Assembly: GCA_016208915.1 (NCBI GenBank)
Contig: JACQXE010000004.1
Location: 1-64,000, forward strand
Source: Nitrospirota bacterium
GTDB lineage: Bacteria; Nitrospirota; Thermodesulfovibrionia; Thermodesulfovibrionales; UBA1546
DNA: 64,000 nucleotides
Direction: 5' to 3'
Every line of letters begins with the position of its first letter. Within the stretch, counting starts at the first letter, position 1. The translations under genes and the position numbers were made by a program. Of this stretch, positions 1-7,121 are shown one piece after another. The notes beneath the pieces were generated by a model. It ran no database searches. It was not told the origin of the DNA and worked only from the letters and a program-made list of their open reading frames with translations.

Positions 1-105
1 AGTGTTTTCGAATATATTGAAATGTTCTATAATCGGCAGAGGAGGCATTCAGCCCTGGGATACCGTTCACCGGTATCATTTGAGCTGGAGGCTATGGCAG
101 CCTAA
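1..105 (+). CDS. IS3-family transposase, C-terminal end (partial at window edge)
   Basis: The first 34 codons read in frame 1 and stop at TAA (103-105). They encode the conserved tail of IS3-family DDE transposases (OrfB), including the motif [18 protein letters not shown], which follows the last catalytic Glu region in this family. Only the 3' end is visible, so intactness cannot be judged. The role is cut-and-paste or copy-out transposition of the element whose right terminus lies at about 140. Recognition of the family is strong because this tail is highly conserved. Confidence 0.85.
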   Translation, partial: SVFEYIEMFYNRQRRHSALGYRSPVSFELEAMAA

Positions 106-140
106 CTTAACTTAGTGTCCGTAAAAACGGGGGAAGATCA
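1..140 (+). mobile_element. Right end of an IS3-family insertion sequence
   Basis: The window opens inside an insertion sequence. A transposase 3' end is followed by about 35 bases finishing in GTAAAAACGGGGGAAGATCA, which resembles the terminal inverted repeat of IS3-family elements ending in the usual CA. The left end lies outside the window. Immediately after base 140 the sequence becomes the 3' half of a hicA gene, so the boundary is set both by the terminal repeat and by the interrupted gene. Confidence 0.75.
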
Positions 141-270
141 TCCCGATGGAAGAACAACCACTGTGCCACATCATAAAGGAAGAATTTTAGCGCGTCCATT
201 GATAAGAGAAATTTTGCGGGAAATAGAAGTTACGGTTGACGAGTATTCTGAGTATTTAGAAAAACTATAA
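141..270 (+). pseudogene. hicA: hicA toxin 3' fragment, truncated by IS insertion
   Basis: Right after the IS end an open frame runs to TAA at 268-270. It encodes a HicA-type C-terminus: the HPDGRTTTVPHHKG strand region followed by LIREILREIEVTVDEYSEYL. HicA is a small mRNA-interferase toxin with a dsRBD-like fold. The N-terminal half, with the catalytic His region, is missing because the IS occupies that position, so this copy should be inactive. No hicB antitoxin follows. It is too short for the ORF track. Confidence 0.75.
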
Positions 271-358
271 ATGTTAAATCCTCTTTTCTGGGACAAAAGA
301 TAAAAACTGTAGAAACTTTTCGATTTATTTCTCATCATCTACTCCTTTATAATTGAGC

Positions 359-1630
359 ATGAAATTTATTGCAGACCTTCACATGCACTCAAAGTACTCC
401 CGCGCAACAAGCCCTGACATGACACCTGAGAATCTCTGGAAATGGGCACAACTGAAAGGCATAACAGTTCTCGGGACTGGTGATTTTACACACCCTAAAT
501 GGCTGACAGAACTTGAAGAAAAACTTGACGTTTTAGACAATAACCTATTTAAATTAAAAGAAAACTTAACGTTAGGTAATGTGCCGCAATCCTGCCGTTC
601 TGATGTATATTTCATGCTCACTGCTGAGATAAGCTGTATCTACAGCAAAAATGGAAGGCTGAGGAAGATACACAGCATTGTCCTCGCTCCTGATTTTGAT
701 GTAGCAGCAAAGATCAATGCAAGGCTTTCAAAAATAGGAAATCTTTCAGCAGACGGCAGACCTATCCTCGGCCTTGATGCAAAATTGCTTTTGAAGATCT
801 GCCTTGAAGTATCAGATGATGTGATGCTCATCCATGCCCATGCATGGACACCCCATTTTTCGGTTTTTGGCGCGAGTTCAGGCTTTGACTTGCTTGAAGA
901 ATGCTTCGAAGATCTCACCCCACACATCTACGCCATAGAAACAGGACTCTCTTCTGATCCCCGAATGAACTGGAGGCTTTCAGCCCTTGACAGGATAACA
1001 CTAACATCCCACTCAGACGCGCATTCACCTCAGAAGATCGGGCGTGAGGCAAATATACTCGATACAGTCATTTTTTATAAGGCAATAACCGATGCAATAA
1101 AAAATAAAAAAGGATTTTTAGGCACAATAGAATTCTTCCCTGAAGAAGGAAAGTATCACTATGACGGCCATAGATTATGCAAGGTGAGTCTTTCACCCAG
1201 TGAAACGATTAGGCAGGACTATCTCTGTCCTGTCTGCGGGAAAAAAGTCACCATTGGAGTCTTGCACAGGGTCGAAAAACTTGCAGACAGAGAAGACGGA
1301 TTCAGACCAAAAAATGCTCCGGATTTCTTCTCGATAATTCCCCTTCCAGAGATTATCGCTGAGACATTAAAAATCGGGGTAAACAGCAAAAAAGTTATCA
1401 ATGAATATTTCAGAATGCTTGAAAAGCTCGGCAATGAATTCACAATCCTGATGGATCACAGGATAGAGGATATTGAAAAGGCAGGTTTTGAAAAGATTGC
1501 AGAGGCGATATCAAGGATAAGGAATGGCAAGGTGCACATAGCGCCGGGTTTTGATGGAGAATACGGCAAGATAAAGATATTCGAAGCTATCGAGAGAAAA
1601 GAGATAAAGGGACAGGTCAGATTATTCTGA
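359..1630 (+). CDS. PHP-domain endonuclease Q-like DNA repair protein
   Basis: This is a PHP-superfamily metal-dependent phosphoesterase of the TIGR00375/endonuclease Q family. Visible features are the N-terminal metal-binding DLHMHSKYS motif, a GTGDFTHP segment, internal HAHAWTPHF and TSHSDAHSP metal-ligand motifs, and a C-terminal CPVCGKK zinc-finger-like pair near residue 290. Characterised EndoQ enzymes nick DNA 5' of deaminated bases (uracil, hypoxanthine). The length (about 423 aa) fits. The ORF-track start is TTG at 353; ATG at 359 gives almost the same protein and is preferred, although no clear ribosome site is seen. It is a single gene between the broken hicA and a toxin-antitoxin pair. 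Confidence 0.8.
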   Translation: MKFIADLHMHSKYSRATSPDMTPENLWKWAQLKGITVLGTGDFTHPKWLTELEEKLDVLDNNLFKLKENLTLGNVPQSCRSDVYFMLTAEISCIYSKNGRLRKIHSIVLAPDFDVAAKINARLSKIGNLSADGRPILGLDAKLLLKICLEVSDDVMLIHAHAWTPHFSVFGASSGFDLLEECFEDLTPHIYAIETGLSSDPRMNWRLSALDRITLTSHSDAHSPQKIGREANILDTVIFYKAITDAIKNKKGFLGTIEFFPEEGKYHYDGHRLCKVSLSPSETIRQDYLCPVCGKKVTIGVLHRVEKLADREDGFRPKNAPDFFSIIPLPEIIAETLKIGVNSKKVINEYFRMLEKLGNEFTILMDHRIEDIEKAGFEKIAEAISRIRNGKVHIAPGFDGEYGKIKIFEAIERKEIKGQVRLF

Positions 1631-1713
1631 CTTTGAACTTTTGCTCTTTTGACTTCTGCGCTTCAGTCTTTTGTGCTTGACAATATCATACATTTGTCAT
1701 ACAATTATCATAT

Positions 1714-2214
1714 ATGATTGTTTTCGATGCGTCGACATTAATCCTGCTCGCGAAAATAGACATGCTTGAAGTTTTTATTTCAAACTTTCGCGGCAAGCTT
1801 TTAATTCCGGAGAAAATTAAGGAGGAGGTCTTCATCCGGAGACAGGAGGAAACACCCTTGCTGAGGAAATTAATCGAGAACAAAAAAATCCTTGTTTTAA
1901 AGGCAAAAGATGCTAAGCTGATGAAGAGGCTCATTGAAGATTTTCACATCGATACAGGTGAAGCTGAGGCAATAGCGCTGGCACTGCAAGAAAACGCTTC
2001 CCTTATCGCAACAGATGATAGGAATGCGATAAGGGCTTGTAAAATGCTGAAAGTGGAATTTACAACAGCCATTGCCATTCTGATAAGGGCTTACGAAAAA
2101 AAGCTAATCGCCAGGGATGAAACGCTTATCAAATTACAAAAACTTGAGTCTTTTGCCAGATATAGTCAGTCGATAATCGAAGATGCCGGAAAACAGATTA
2201 AAGGAGGTATTTAA
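1714..2214 (+). CDS. PIN-domain toxin, DUF3368-like
   Basis: This 166-aa protein starts MIVFDASTLILLAK, the first acidic residue of a PIN ribonuclease fold. Further acidic positions occur in DTGEAEAIALA (about residue 78) and in ATDDRNAIRAC (about residue 104), the usual PIN catalytic quartet layout and close to the DUF3368 subfamily. PIN toxins cleave RNA with Mg2+ or Mn2+. Its stop is followed after one base by the UPF0175-like gene, whose AAGGAGG ribosome site lies inside this gene's end, so the two are translated as a unit. The toxin-first order is less common than antitoxin-first. Confidence 0.8.
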   Translation: MIVFDASTLILLAKIDMLEVFISNFRGKLLIPEKIKEEVFIRRQEETPLLRKLIENKKILVLKAKDAKLMKRLIEDFHIDTGEAEAIALALQENASLIATDDRNAIRACKMLKVEFTTAIAILIRAYEKKLIARDETLIKLQKLESFARYSQSIIEDAGKQIKGGI

Positions 2215-2215
2215 A

Positions 2216-2512
2216 ATGCCGAAAACCCTGAGCATACGCATGGATGATAAAGATTACCGTTTTCTTGCGATCCTTGCAGAGGAAGAGCATGAAGATGTTT
2301 CTAAAAAAGTAAGAGAGCTTGTCGATCTCGGCAGGGTAATGCTTGCCATAGAAAAGTATAAAAAATCAGAGGCGTCCATAGAAAAGGCCGCAAGGATAGC
2401 AGGGGTCTCAATCTCAAAGATGATGGACATATTCAAGGAACACGGAGTTGAAGCTAATCTGGAGCATGAGGATTACCTGAAAGGACTAAAATCTCTGAAA
2501 AAAGTCTGGTAA
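2216..2512 (+). CDS. UPF0175-like / ribbon-helix-helix antitoxin
   Basis: The ORF track starts at 2183, but ATG 2216 sits seven bases after AAAGGAGG and gives a natural N-terminus MPKTLSIRMDDKDYRFL, typical of a short ribbon-helix-helix strand. The middle (EKYKKSEASIEKAARIAGVSISKMMDIFKEHGV) has the helical layout of UPF0175 antitoxins, which neutralise DUF3368 PIN toxins and repress their own operon. The protein is 98 aa. Pairing with the upstream PIN gene supports the assignment; the DNA target is not visible. Confidence 0.75.
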   Translation: MPKTLSIRMDDKDYRFLAILAEEEHEDVSKKVRELVDLGRVMLAIEKYKKSEASIEKAARIAGVSISKMMDIFKEHGVEANLEHEDYLKGLKSLKKVW

Positions 2513-2805
2513 CAGTCGGGATATCCAGTATTTTTATTGCGCTTCGGACTTCTGCTTTTTTGCGCTTTTGCACTTTTAAACTTTCGCCCTCTTCTAAGCT
2601 GCTGCAAGAAATGTGTAGAATTTTCTTATCGCTTTTTGAGATACTACTGTAAGTTTTGTACTGGGGAAATGTGGAGTTGCAGTTTTTAAGAGAGGAAAAA
2701 GAGAGATGTGGAGCTCTGAGTAGTCTCAAACATGCCATGACCCCATTAAGGGCGACATCCTTCGTGGAAAATGAGCAAGACCCGGAGAGAAACAGAGTTT
2801 TATAA
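2513..2805. other. Intergenic region, low-complexity pyrimidine-rich tract
   Basis: No convincing gene is seen. The minus-strand ORF at 2454-2855 has no recognisable content and overlaps two real genes. Bases 2535-2590 hold repeated CTTTTGCRCTTTT-like words that resemble the short tract at 1632-1680 after the EndoQ gene, so a minor dispersed repeat may be present. A promoter for the TIR-like gene presumably lies near the end, but no clear -10/-35 pair stands out. Confidence 0.4.
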
Positions 2806-3936
2806 ATGAAGGAAATTCTTGAGGAAATCGAAAAAATTGCTGATCGCTGCGACAAAGCCGCTGAAGTCTTTAATAAAGAACCGACCAGATCACTATTTAA
2901 AAGGCTTCATAAAGCTATTGACAGTGTTGGAGAAGGGTGGTCAGGCTCATGGTTAGGATATCACGCATATGTATATATCGAAGGACTTCGGCCTAAAAGA
3001 CCTGGAGAACATTTTGATAGTGAATGGGGTTTAAAACATGCTTTTAGTAATAGAACAACTGGTCCTTGGCGCGAACATGTATTTGAAGAGATCGAAAGCA
3101 CAATACTGAAACGAGCAAAAATATCTGACACCACTCTGATTGAAAAGCTATCGGAAGATGCTGAGAAAATTTTTGAAGAAAGTAAAACTGCACTACTTCC
3201 AACATTTGATGTTCTGCAAGAAACATATAATGATTCTACCTTACAGGATCTACGAAAACGGCTTGGTGATTTAAAAAGTCATATTAACAGAGCAGATATT
3301 TTAAGAGCGGAAATGCCAAAGCATTTTATGAGTCGTGATTCTATGGCTGTAACTCAAGGATTACAGACCCCTCTACATATTGGATATCAGGCTTGGTTAT
3401 TTGAAATGCAATCTTATGAAAACCAGCTTAAGGAATTAGCAAAGATTTCTCGCCATGCTTTGCGTTACATTAAACAAAAGCAGAGGGTTCCAATTATGAA
3501 TACACCAAATGCAAAAAATTCCGGTAATGTTTTTATCGGTCATGGACGTTCCAACATATGGAAAGAGTTAAAAGATTTTCTTCAAGATCGTTTGAAACTT
3601 CCATGGGATGAGTTTAATAGAGAATCACCAGCGGGCGTTACAGCAAAAGAGAGGCTTGAAGAAATGTTAGATAATGCATGGATTGCTTTCTTGGTAATGA
3701 CTGCGGAAGATGAGCACGCTGACAGTTCGTTACACGCTAGGGAAAATGTAATCCATGAAGCTGGCCTTTTTCAAGGGCGATTGGGGTTTCGTCGAGCCAT
3801 TATTTTGCTGGAAGAGGGTTGTAAAACTTTTTCAAATATCTATGGGCTTCAGTATATTCGTTTCTCTAAGGGTCAAATAAAAGCAGCTTTTGAGGAAATA
3901 CGTCAAGTCTTGGAACGTGAAGGAATTTTAAAATAA
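2806..3936 (+). CDS. TIR-like nucleotide-binding domain protein, probable defence effector
   Basis: This 376-aa protein has a helical N-terminal region of about 240 residues with no family I recognise. A C-terminal TIR-like domain follows (about 243-376; predicted nucleotide-binding TIR-like/Cap12 type). Visible hallmarks are the first strand and loop NVFIGHGRS, the AFLVMTAEDEH strand, ARENVIHEAGLFQGRLGF holding the conserved Glu of the NAD-cleaving site, and RRAIILLEE. Related domains degrade NAD+ on phage sensing. The neighbours (restriction enzyme, methylase) support a defence role. What triggers it is unknown; no cyclic-nucleotide synthase is adjacent. Confidence 0.7.
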   Translation: MKEILEEIEKIADRCDKAAEVFNKEPTRSLFKRLHKAIDSVGEGWSGSWLGYHAYVYIEGLRPKRPGEHFDSEWGLKHAFSNRTTGPWREHVFEEIESTILKRAKISDTTLIEKLSEDAEKIFEESKTALLPTFDVLQETYNDSTLQDLRKRLGDLKSHINRADILRAEMPKHFMSRDSMAVTQGLQTPLHIGYQAWLFEMQSYENQLKELAKISRHALRYIKQKQRVPIMNTPNAKNSGNVFIGHGRSNIWKELKDFLQDRLKLPWDEFNRESPAGVTAKERLEEMLDNAWIAFLVMTAEDEHADSSLHARENVIHEAGLFQGRLGFRRAIILLEEGCKTFSNIYGLQYIRFSKGQIKAAFEEIRQVLEREGILK

Positions 3937-3937
3937 T

Positions 3938-4282
3938 ATGCCTCCGAAAGATTTTAGTTGCAAACAATGTGGAAATTGTTGTTTGAATCTTCCCGTAACA
4001 ACGGCTTTAGAAGAAGATTTGCTGCTTTGGGAAGGCGAGGGAAGAGAAGATATTTTAGAATGGGTTGCTCTTATTCCGATTGCTAATAATGTCTTTGCGT
4101 ATGATATCTGGCTTCATCCTAAAACGGGCAGCGATGTCGAAAGATGCCCTTGGTTGAGAAGGTTACCTGGAAAAAATAAGTACGTCTGTCGAATTCATAA
4201 AGTAAAGCCAACTGTATGTAAAGAATATCCAAAATCAAAAAAACATGCTAAGAAAACTGGATGCAAAGGATTTGAAAAATAG
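3938..4282 (+). CDS. YkgJ-family cysteine cluster protein
   Basis: This 114-aa protein carries the YkgJ/CxxCxxCC signature: CKQCGNCC at residues 8-15, then CPWLRR, CRIHKVKPTVCKEYP and a final CKGF. The family is thought to bind a zinc ion or an Fe-S cluster through these cysteines; no reaction is established. It begins one base after the stop of the TIR-like gene, so the two are probably co-transcribed. Whether it takes part in defence or was simply carried along cannot be said from sequence. Confidence 0.8.
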   Translation: MPPKDFSCKQCGNCCLNLPVTTALEEDLLLWEGEGREDILEWVALIPIANNVFAYDIWLHPKTGSDVERCPWLRRLPGKNKYVCRIHKVKPTVCKEYPKSKKHAKKTGCKGFEK

Positions 4283-4340
4283 CTATGAATAAAAAAAGAG
4301 CCGACTTCTGACTGCATATTCATTCTTCACGATTTAATCG

Positions 4341-4529
4341 CTATACCATCCTCAACACGTGATGAAACAACTCGGTGAAAAACCTCTCTCTCGCAACAGG
4401 ATCGTCCAGAATCTCTATTATATTAAATGTCTTTTCGACTATGAATATCAGCACTTCTGGTCTATTTTTGTTTTTGTGGTCTTGATTCTTTGAAATACCT
4501 CGCCTGCAATTTGCCAGCAATAAAATCAT
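4341..4529 (-). pseudogene. Possible out-of-frame C-terminal part of the zinc-ribbon gene
   Basis: This minus-strand frame overlaps the last 68 bases of the 79-aa zinc-ribbon ORF. From about NRPEVLIFIVEKTFNIIEIL onward it reads like a folded protein (hydrophobic core, then DDPVARERFF). No ribosome site precedes its own ATG. The switch would occur in the AAAAACAAAAATAG region near 4462-4480. The simplest reading is one gene of about 120 aa broken by a single-base change or sequencing error. A separate overlapping small gene is the alternative. Confidence 0.35.
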
Positions 4530-4701
4530 TATGCAGCGCCATCCCGCACTCCTCGCACAGCACCGACAACCAAGGCTCTATATCGTTCATATAGAACCCC
4601 TCGCCCCCGTCTATCATGGGATCATCTGCTATGCAGCCAGATGCAGTAGCGTATGCTTTCTCGCCAGCTTCAAATTCTTTAAAACATCCCGTGCAGCGCA
4701 T
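4462..4701 (-). CDS. Small zinc-ribbon-like hypothetical protein
   Basis: This 79-aa minus-strand ORF begins MRCTGCFKEFEAGEKAYA and has a second pair at LCEECGM, a CxxC...CxxC arrangement typical of small zinc ribbons. It ends in a lysine-rich stretch at an A-rich tract. The overlapping ORF 4341-4529 in the next frame has a protein-like sequence and could be its true C-terminal part, displaced by a frameshift. I do not recognise the family. The minus orientation matches the restriction genes downstream (4742-6783), which are transcribed toward it. Confidence 0.5.
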   Translation of the reverse strand: MRCTGCFKEFEAGEKAYATASGCIADDPMIDGGEGFYMNDIEPWLSVLCEECGMALHNDFIAGKLQARYFKESRPQKQK

Positions 4702-4741
4702 AAATTACCTCTTTATTTTTGAATCCCTTTAGCCTCATGCT

Positions 4742-5836
4742 TTAGGTTTCTTTTTTTAAATCAGATGCAAACTGGGTCATCGGCCTTATGTAGTTTCGCA
4801 TACCTGGATGAGCTTTTACCGTCAAATACCGCTCACTGTTATCTGGAAGGTAGAGAATTGCTCGATGACTTCCCATTTCCGTGATTTTGTCATCCGACAA
4901 ATCACGATCATAGGTGATCAAGTGCCATAATGCTTTTATCCTATGCCGATCAAGAAGTCCGAGATCTGTTGTATATGCTTGTTTCCATCTCTCTCTGAGT
5001 GTTCGTTTGCAGGAAATTCCTATGAACCATCCATCCCTGCATTTAATCCAGCGATCTACCTCTAATCCAGTCGTGAAATGTTCAGGAGCATGTGTTGCCT
5101 TAATCTTATAAAAATTCAAAATAAATGAAGTCACGCTTTCGACACCGCGACCTGCTCTGCCTTTTCGTTTTTGGCCTACACGTCTTTCAAATTCTTGGCA
5201 AAAGGCTGTAAGTATGATGTCTATCTCTTTCGGCTTCATTTTGGTATCTAACGATTCTCTAAGATTCCCAAACTTCTTTACAACCTGTGAGCGTTCAGCC
5301 GATAGACAGCCCTGCACGCCAAGATCATCCCAAAGATTAATTATTTCTGATAGGCCGCTTTCTCCCTTTGTCTTCATTAAGGCTGTTGCCATTGATTCTG
5401 CAAATATCCTGTCATCATTAGGGATAACTTTCAGTGCCTCATTGATCGGGACGAGAATTTTCTCGCAAGAGAGTCTAAAAACTTCAATATCTATAATGCT
5501 ATTTAATCTCTTACCGATGTCCTGACAGAGATTCAACACTTGCTTCCTTCGTTTAGTCGAACCCCACCTTTCTAATAAAGTATTCCTAATAAATTCGCTG
5601 GCAGACTGAACTATGCTCTCTTCGTCCGTTTTCCCTTTTAACTTATCAATTAGAACTTCCAACCCAGAAGCAAGCTTTAACATAGTCTCGGTCTCGGCAC
5701 CGACGCCACCATATTTATCCGAGTTTATTAAAAAGCGAGAAAACCAGTAAACGTTATCCCACGGATTTTCGAGAATTCCCAGATCGACTACGTCAGCCTG
5801 CAATTTTTCAGCCTTATCTTTTTTTGATTTTGGCAT
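4742..5836 (-). CDS. Type II restriction endonuclease, PD-(D/E)XK-like
   Basis: This 364-aa protein is encoded directly downstream of a DNA methylase; its AAGGAGT ribosome site overlaps the methylase's original stop. Near residue 275 it has GLEVDRW, followed about 15 residues later by FIGISCKRT, an arrangement expected for a PD-(D/E)XK nuclease core (acidic residue, then x-C-K). The first 200 residues are mainly helical and probably carry target recognition. I do not recognise the specificity. The pairing with a methylase is the main evidence for a restriction role. The gene itself looks intact, unlike its partner. Confidence 0.65.
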   Translation of the reverse strand: MPKSKKDKAEKLQADVVDLGILENPWDNVYWFSRFLINSDKYGGVGAETETMLKLASGLEVLIDKLKGKTDEESIVQSASEFIRNTLLERWGSTKRRKQVLNLCQDIGKRLNSIIDIEVFRLSCEKILVPINEALKVIPNDDRIFAESMATALMKTKGESGLSEIINLWDDLGVQGCLSAERSQVVKKFGNLRESLDTKMKPKEIDIILTAFCQEFERRVGQKRKGRAGRGVESVTSFILNFYKIKATHAPEHFTTGLEVDRWIKCRDGWFIGISCKRTLRERWKQAYTTDLGLLDRHRIKALWHLITYDRDLSDDKITEMGSHRAILYLPDNSERYLTVKAHPGMRNYIRPMTQFASDLKKET

Positions 5837-5845
5837 GCATACTCC

Positions 5846-6019
5846 TTATTCCGGTCTCCAAAAATCTAACAGATATTCGTATGTAACGCCCATTGTAATA
5901 TAATTAGATGGCCAGCCAAAAATACCTACTTTGTTTACGATATTTGTTCTATCCCATATAATAATATTCCGCAATTCATATCCACGTTTTCTTAATTCTT
6001 CAACCAGCGCGAATTGTTC
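5846..6019 (-). pseudogene. Out-of-frame C-terminal tail of the DNA methyltransferase
   Basis: On the minus strand, the frame beginning near 6019 reads VEELRKRGYELRNIIIWDRT and later a GWPSNYITMGVTYEYLLDFW-type ending, then TAA at 5846-5848. This is the conserved C-terminal part of methylases of this kind, and it is continuous with the upstream gene apart from the reading frame. The frame is lost somewhere in TGGTGGAACAATTCGCGCTGG (about 6002-6022). No homopolymer is present there, so a real small indel is as likely as a sequencing slip. Confidence 0.75.
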
Positions 6020-6783
6020 CACCACATATCCGGAATATTTATAACACAGTGCCCTTTCACCTTTAAAAGCGGCAGCAATTTTTCATAAATGTCGCCCATT
6101 TCTTTAGTATACTTTTCCAGACTCATTGTGCCGAGGTCGCGTGGATTTTGGCTATATTGTTCGACTTTTAAATATTGCCCATTTTTCCTTTCTTCGCCTC
6201 GGCGACTCTTATTCTTTCTTGCTCTGTTTAGAAGATTTGCATATGGTGGTGATGTAAGGATTAACTTAACGGTTTCCTCTTGCAGGTATGCAGGTATATT
6301 ATAGGCATCGTCCTGAATCGCAATTTGCTTTGTATTACCAAAAAGAGAATTTTGACTGAGACGTTGTCTACTTAACCCAATATATTCTTGTTTTAAATCA
6401 AAGCCAACTGCGTTTCTACCGCAATCGCGGGCTGCAATTAACGTTGTTCCCGAACCAACAAATGGATCTAAGACTAATTCACCGCGATGACTGAAAAGTT
6501 CTATCACTTTCCGTGCGAGAGAGATAGGGAAGGTTGCTGGATGCAAAGTTTTATCTCTGATGTCTCTCTTTTCATAAAAGAACTGCCAGACACCCAATTG
6601 GGATTTAATCCAGTCTTTAGGAGTTTGACAGTTAATGTGTGTCAACTTGCAATCGCATGCACGATGAGTTGGGATATCCAATTTTTGAGAGTAAGCTGCT
6701 TGCGTCTCTCTTAAGGTAAGATATTCCTTAACGTCTTTAGGATATTTAAAATTTGTTTTTTTAGCTTTAGCCGTGCTTTTCAT
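5992..6783 (-). CDS. DNA (N4-cytosine/N6-adenine) methyltransferase, frameshifted near 3' end
   Basis: This is an amino-methyltransferase with SAM motif DPFVGSGTT at residues 106-114 and catalytic TSPPY at 177-181, motif I preceding motif IV. The N-terminus contains a cysteine-rich stretch (CDCKLTHINC). The annotated frame ends in NNSRWLKN-stop, whereas related enzymes continue with an ELRKRGYELRNIIIW-type segment. That segment is present one frame over, down to 5846. The gene therefore appears broken about 50 codons before its natural end. It should protect the host from the downstream endonuclease by methylating the same site. Confidence 0.75.
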   Translation of the reverse strand: MKSTAKAKKTNFKYPKDVKEYLTLRETQAAYSQKLDIPTHRACDCKLTHINCQTPKDWIKSQLGVWQFFYEKRDIRDKTLHPATFPISLARKVIELFSHRGELVLDPFVGSGTTLIAARDCGRNAVGFDLKQEYIGLSRQRLSQNSLFGNTKQIAIQDDAYNIPAYLQEETVKLILTSPPYANLLNRARKNKSRRGEERKNGQYLKVEQYSQNPRDLGTMSLEKYTKEMGDIYEKLLPLLKVKGHCVINIPDMWWNNSRWLKN

Positions 6784-7121
6784 TTTATATTTTAATATTC
6801 TTTACCTCACTGTCGCTGTGGCGATTGCCTCCTTCTACTTCTCCTTTCTCACCCCTTGAACGGCTCTCTAACGCCAATATAACAAATCGCGTGCGTTTTT
6901 TTTCTTTGTCGTCTTGTACGGTCTTAAGTTAGTAGTCGTCTGCATCGCATCGTCCTTCTCAGTATAATAAATGAAACTTTTGAAAAATTCATCAAGTTTT
7001 ACAACAAAAACTTATTTATTTGAATAATTGTTTCGTTTAATTCTTCTTATCTCTATTTGGATACAGCAGGGGATATTAAAAGGTTGAATTTGGCTGTAAA
7101 GGAATATAATATATCCTCATT
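6784..7121. other. Intergenic region between divergent methylase and nucleoside transporter
   Basis: This 338-base AT-rich spacer must hold promoters for both divergent transcription units. I see no gene, tRNA or long palindrome. On the minus strand a segment around 6868-6895 reads GTTATATTGGCGTTAGAG, which recalls integron attC sites but lacks the matching core boxes. The TATAATATA stretch at 7106-7114 lies very close to the transporter start and could be a -10 element only if the message is leaderless. Confidence 0.4.

Noticed and set aside
2454-2855. 133-aa minus-strand ORF in the gap before the TIR-like gene
   Set aside because: It overlaps the antitoxin and TIR-like genes, has low complexity, and no motif or ribosome site.
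6860-6950. Integron attC-like sequence (GTTATATTGGCGTTAGAG on the minus strand)
   Set aside because: The core boxes do not match RYYYAAC/GTTRRRY, and there is no second site or integrase.
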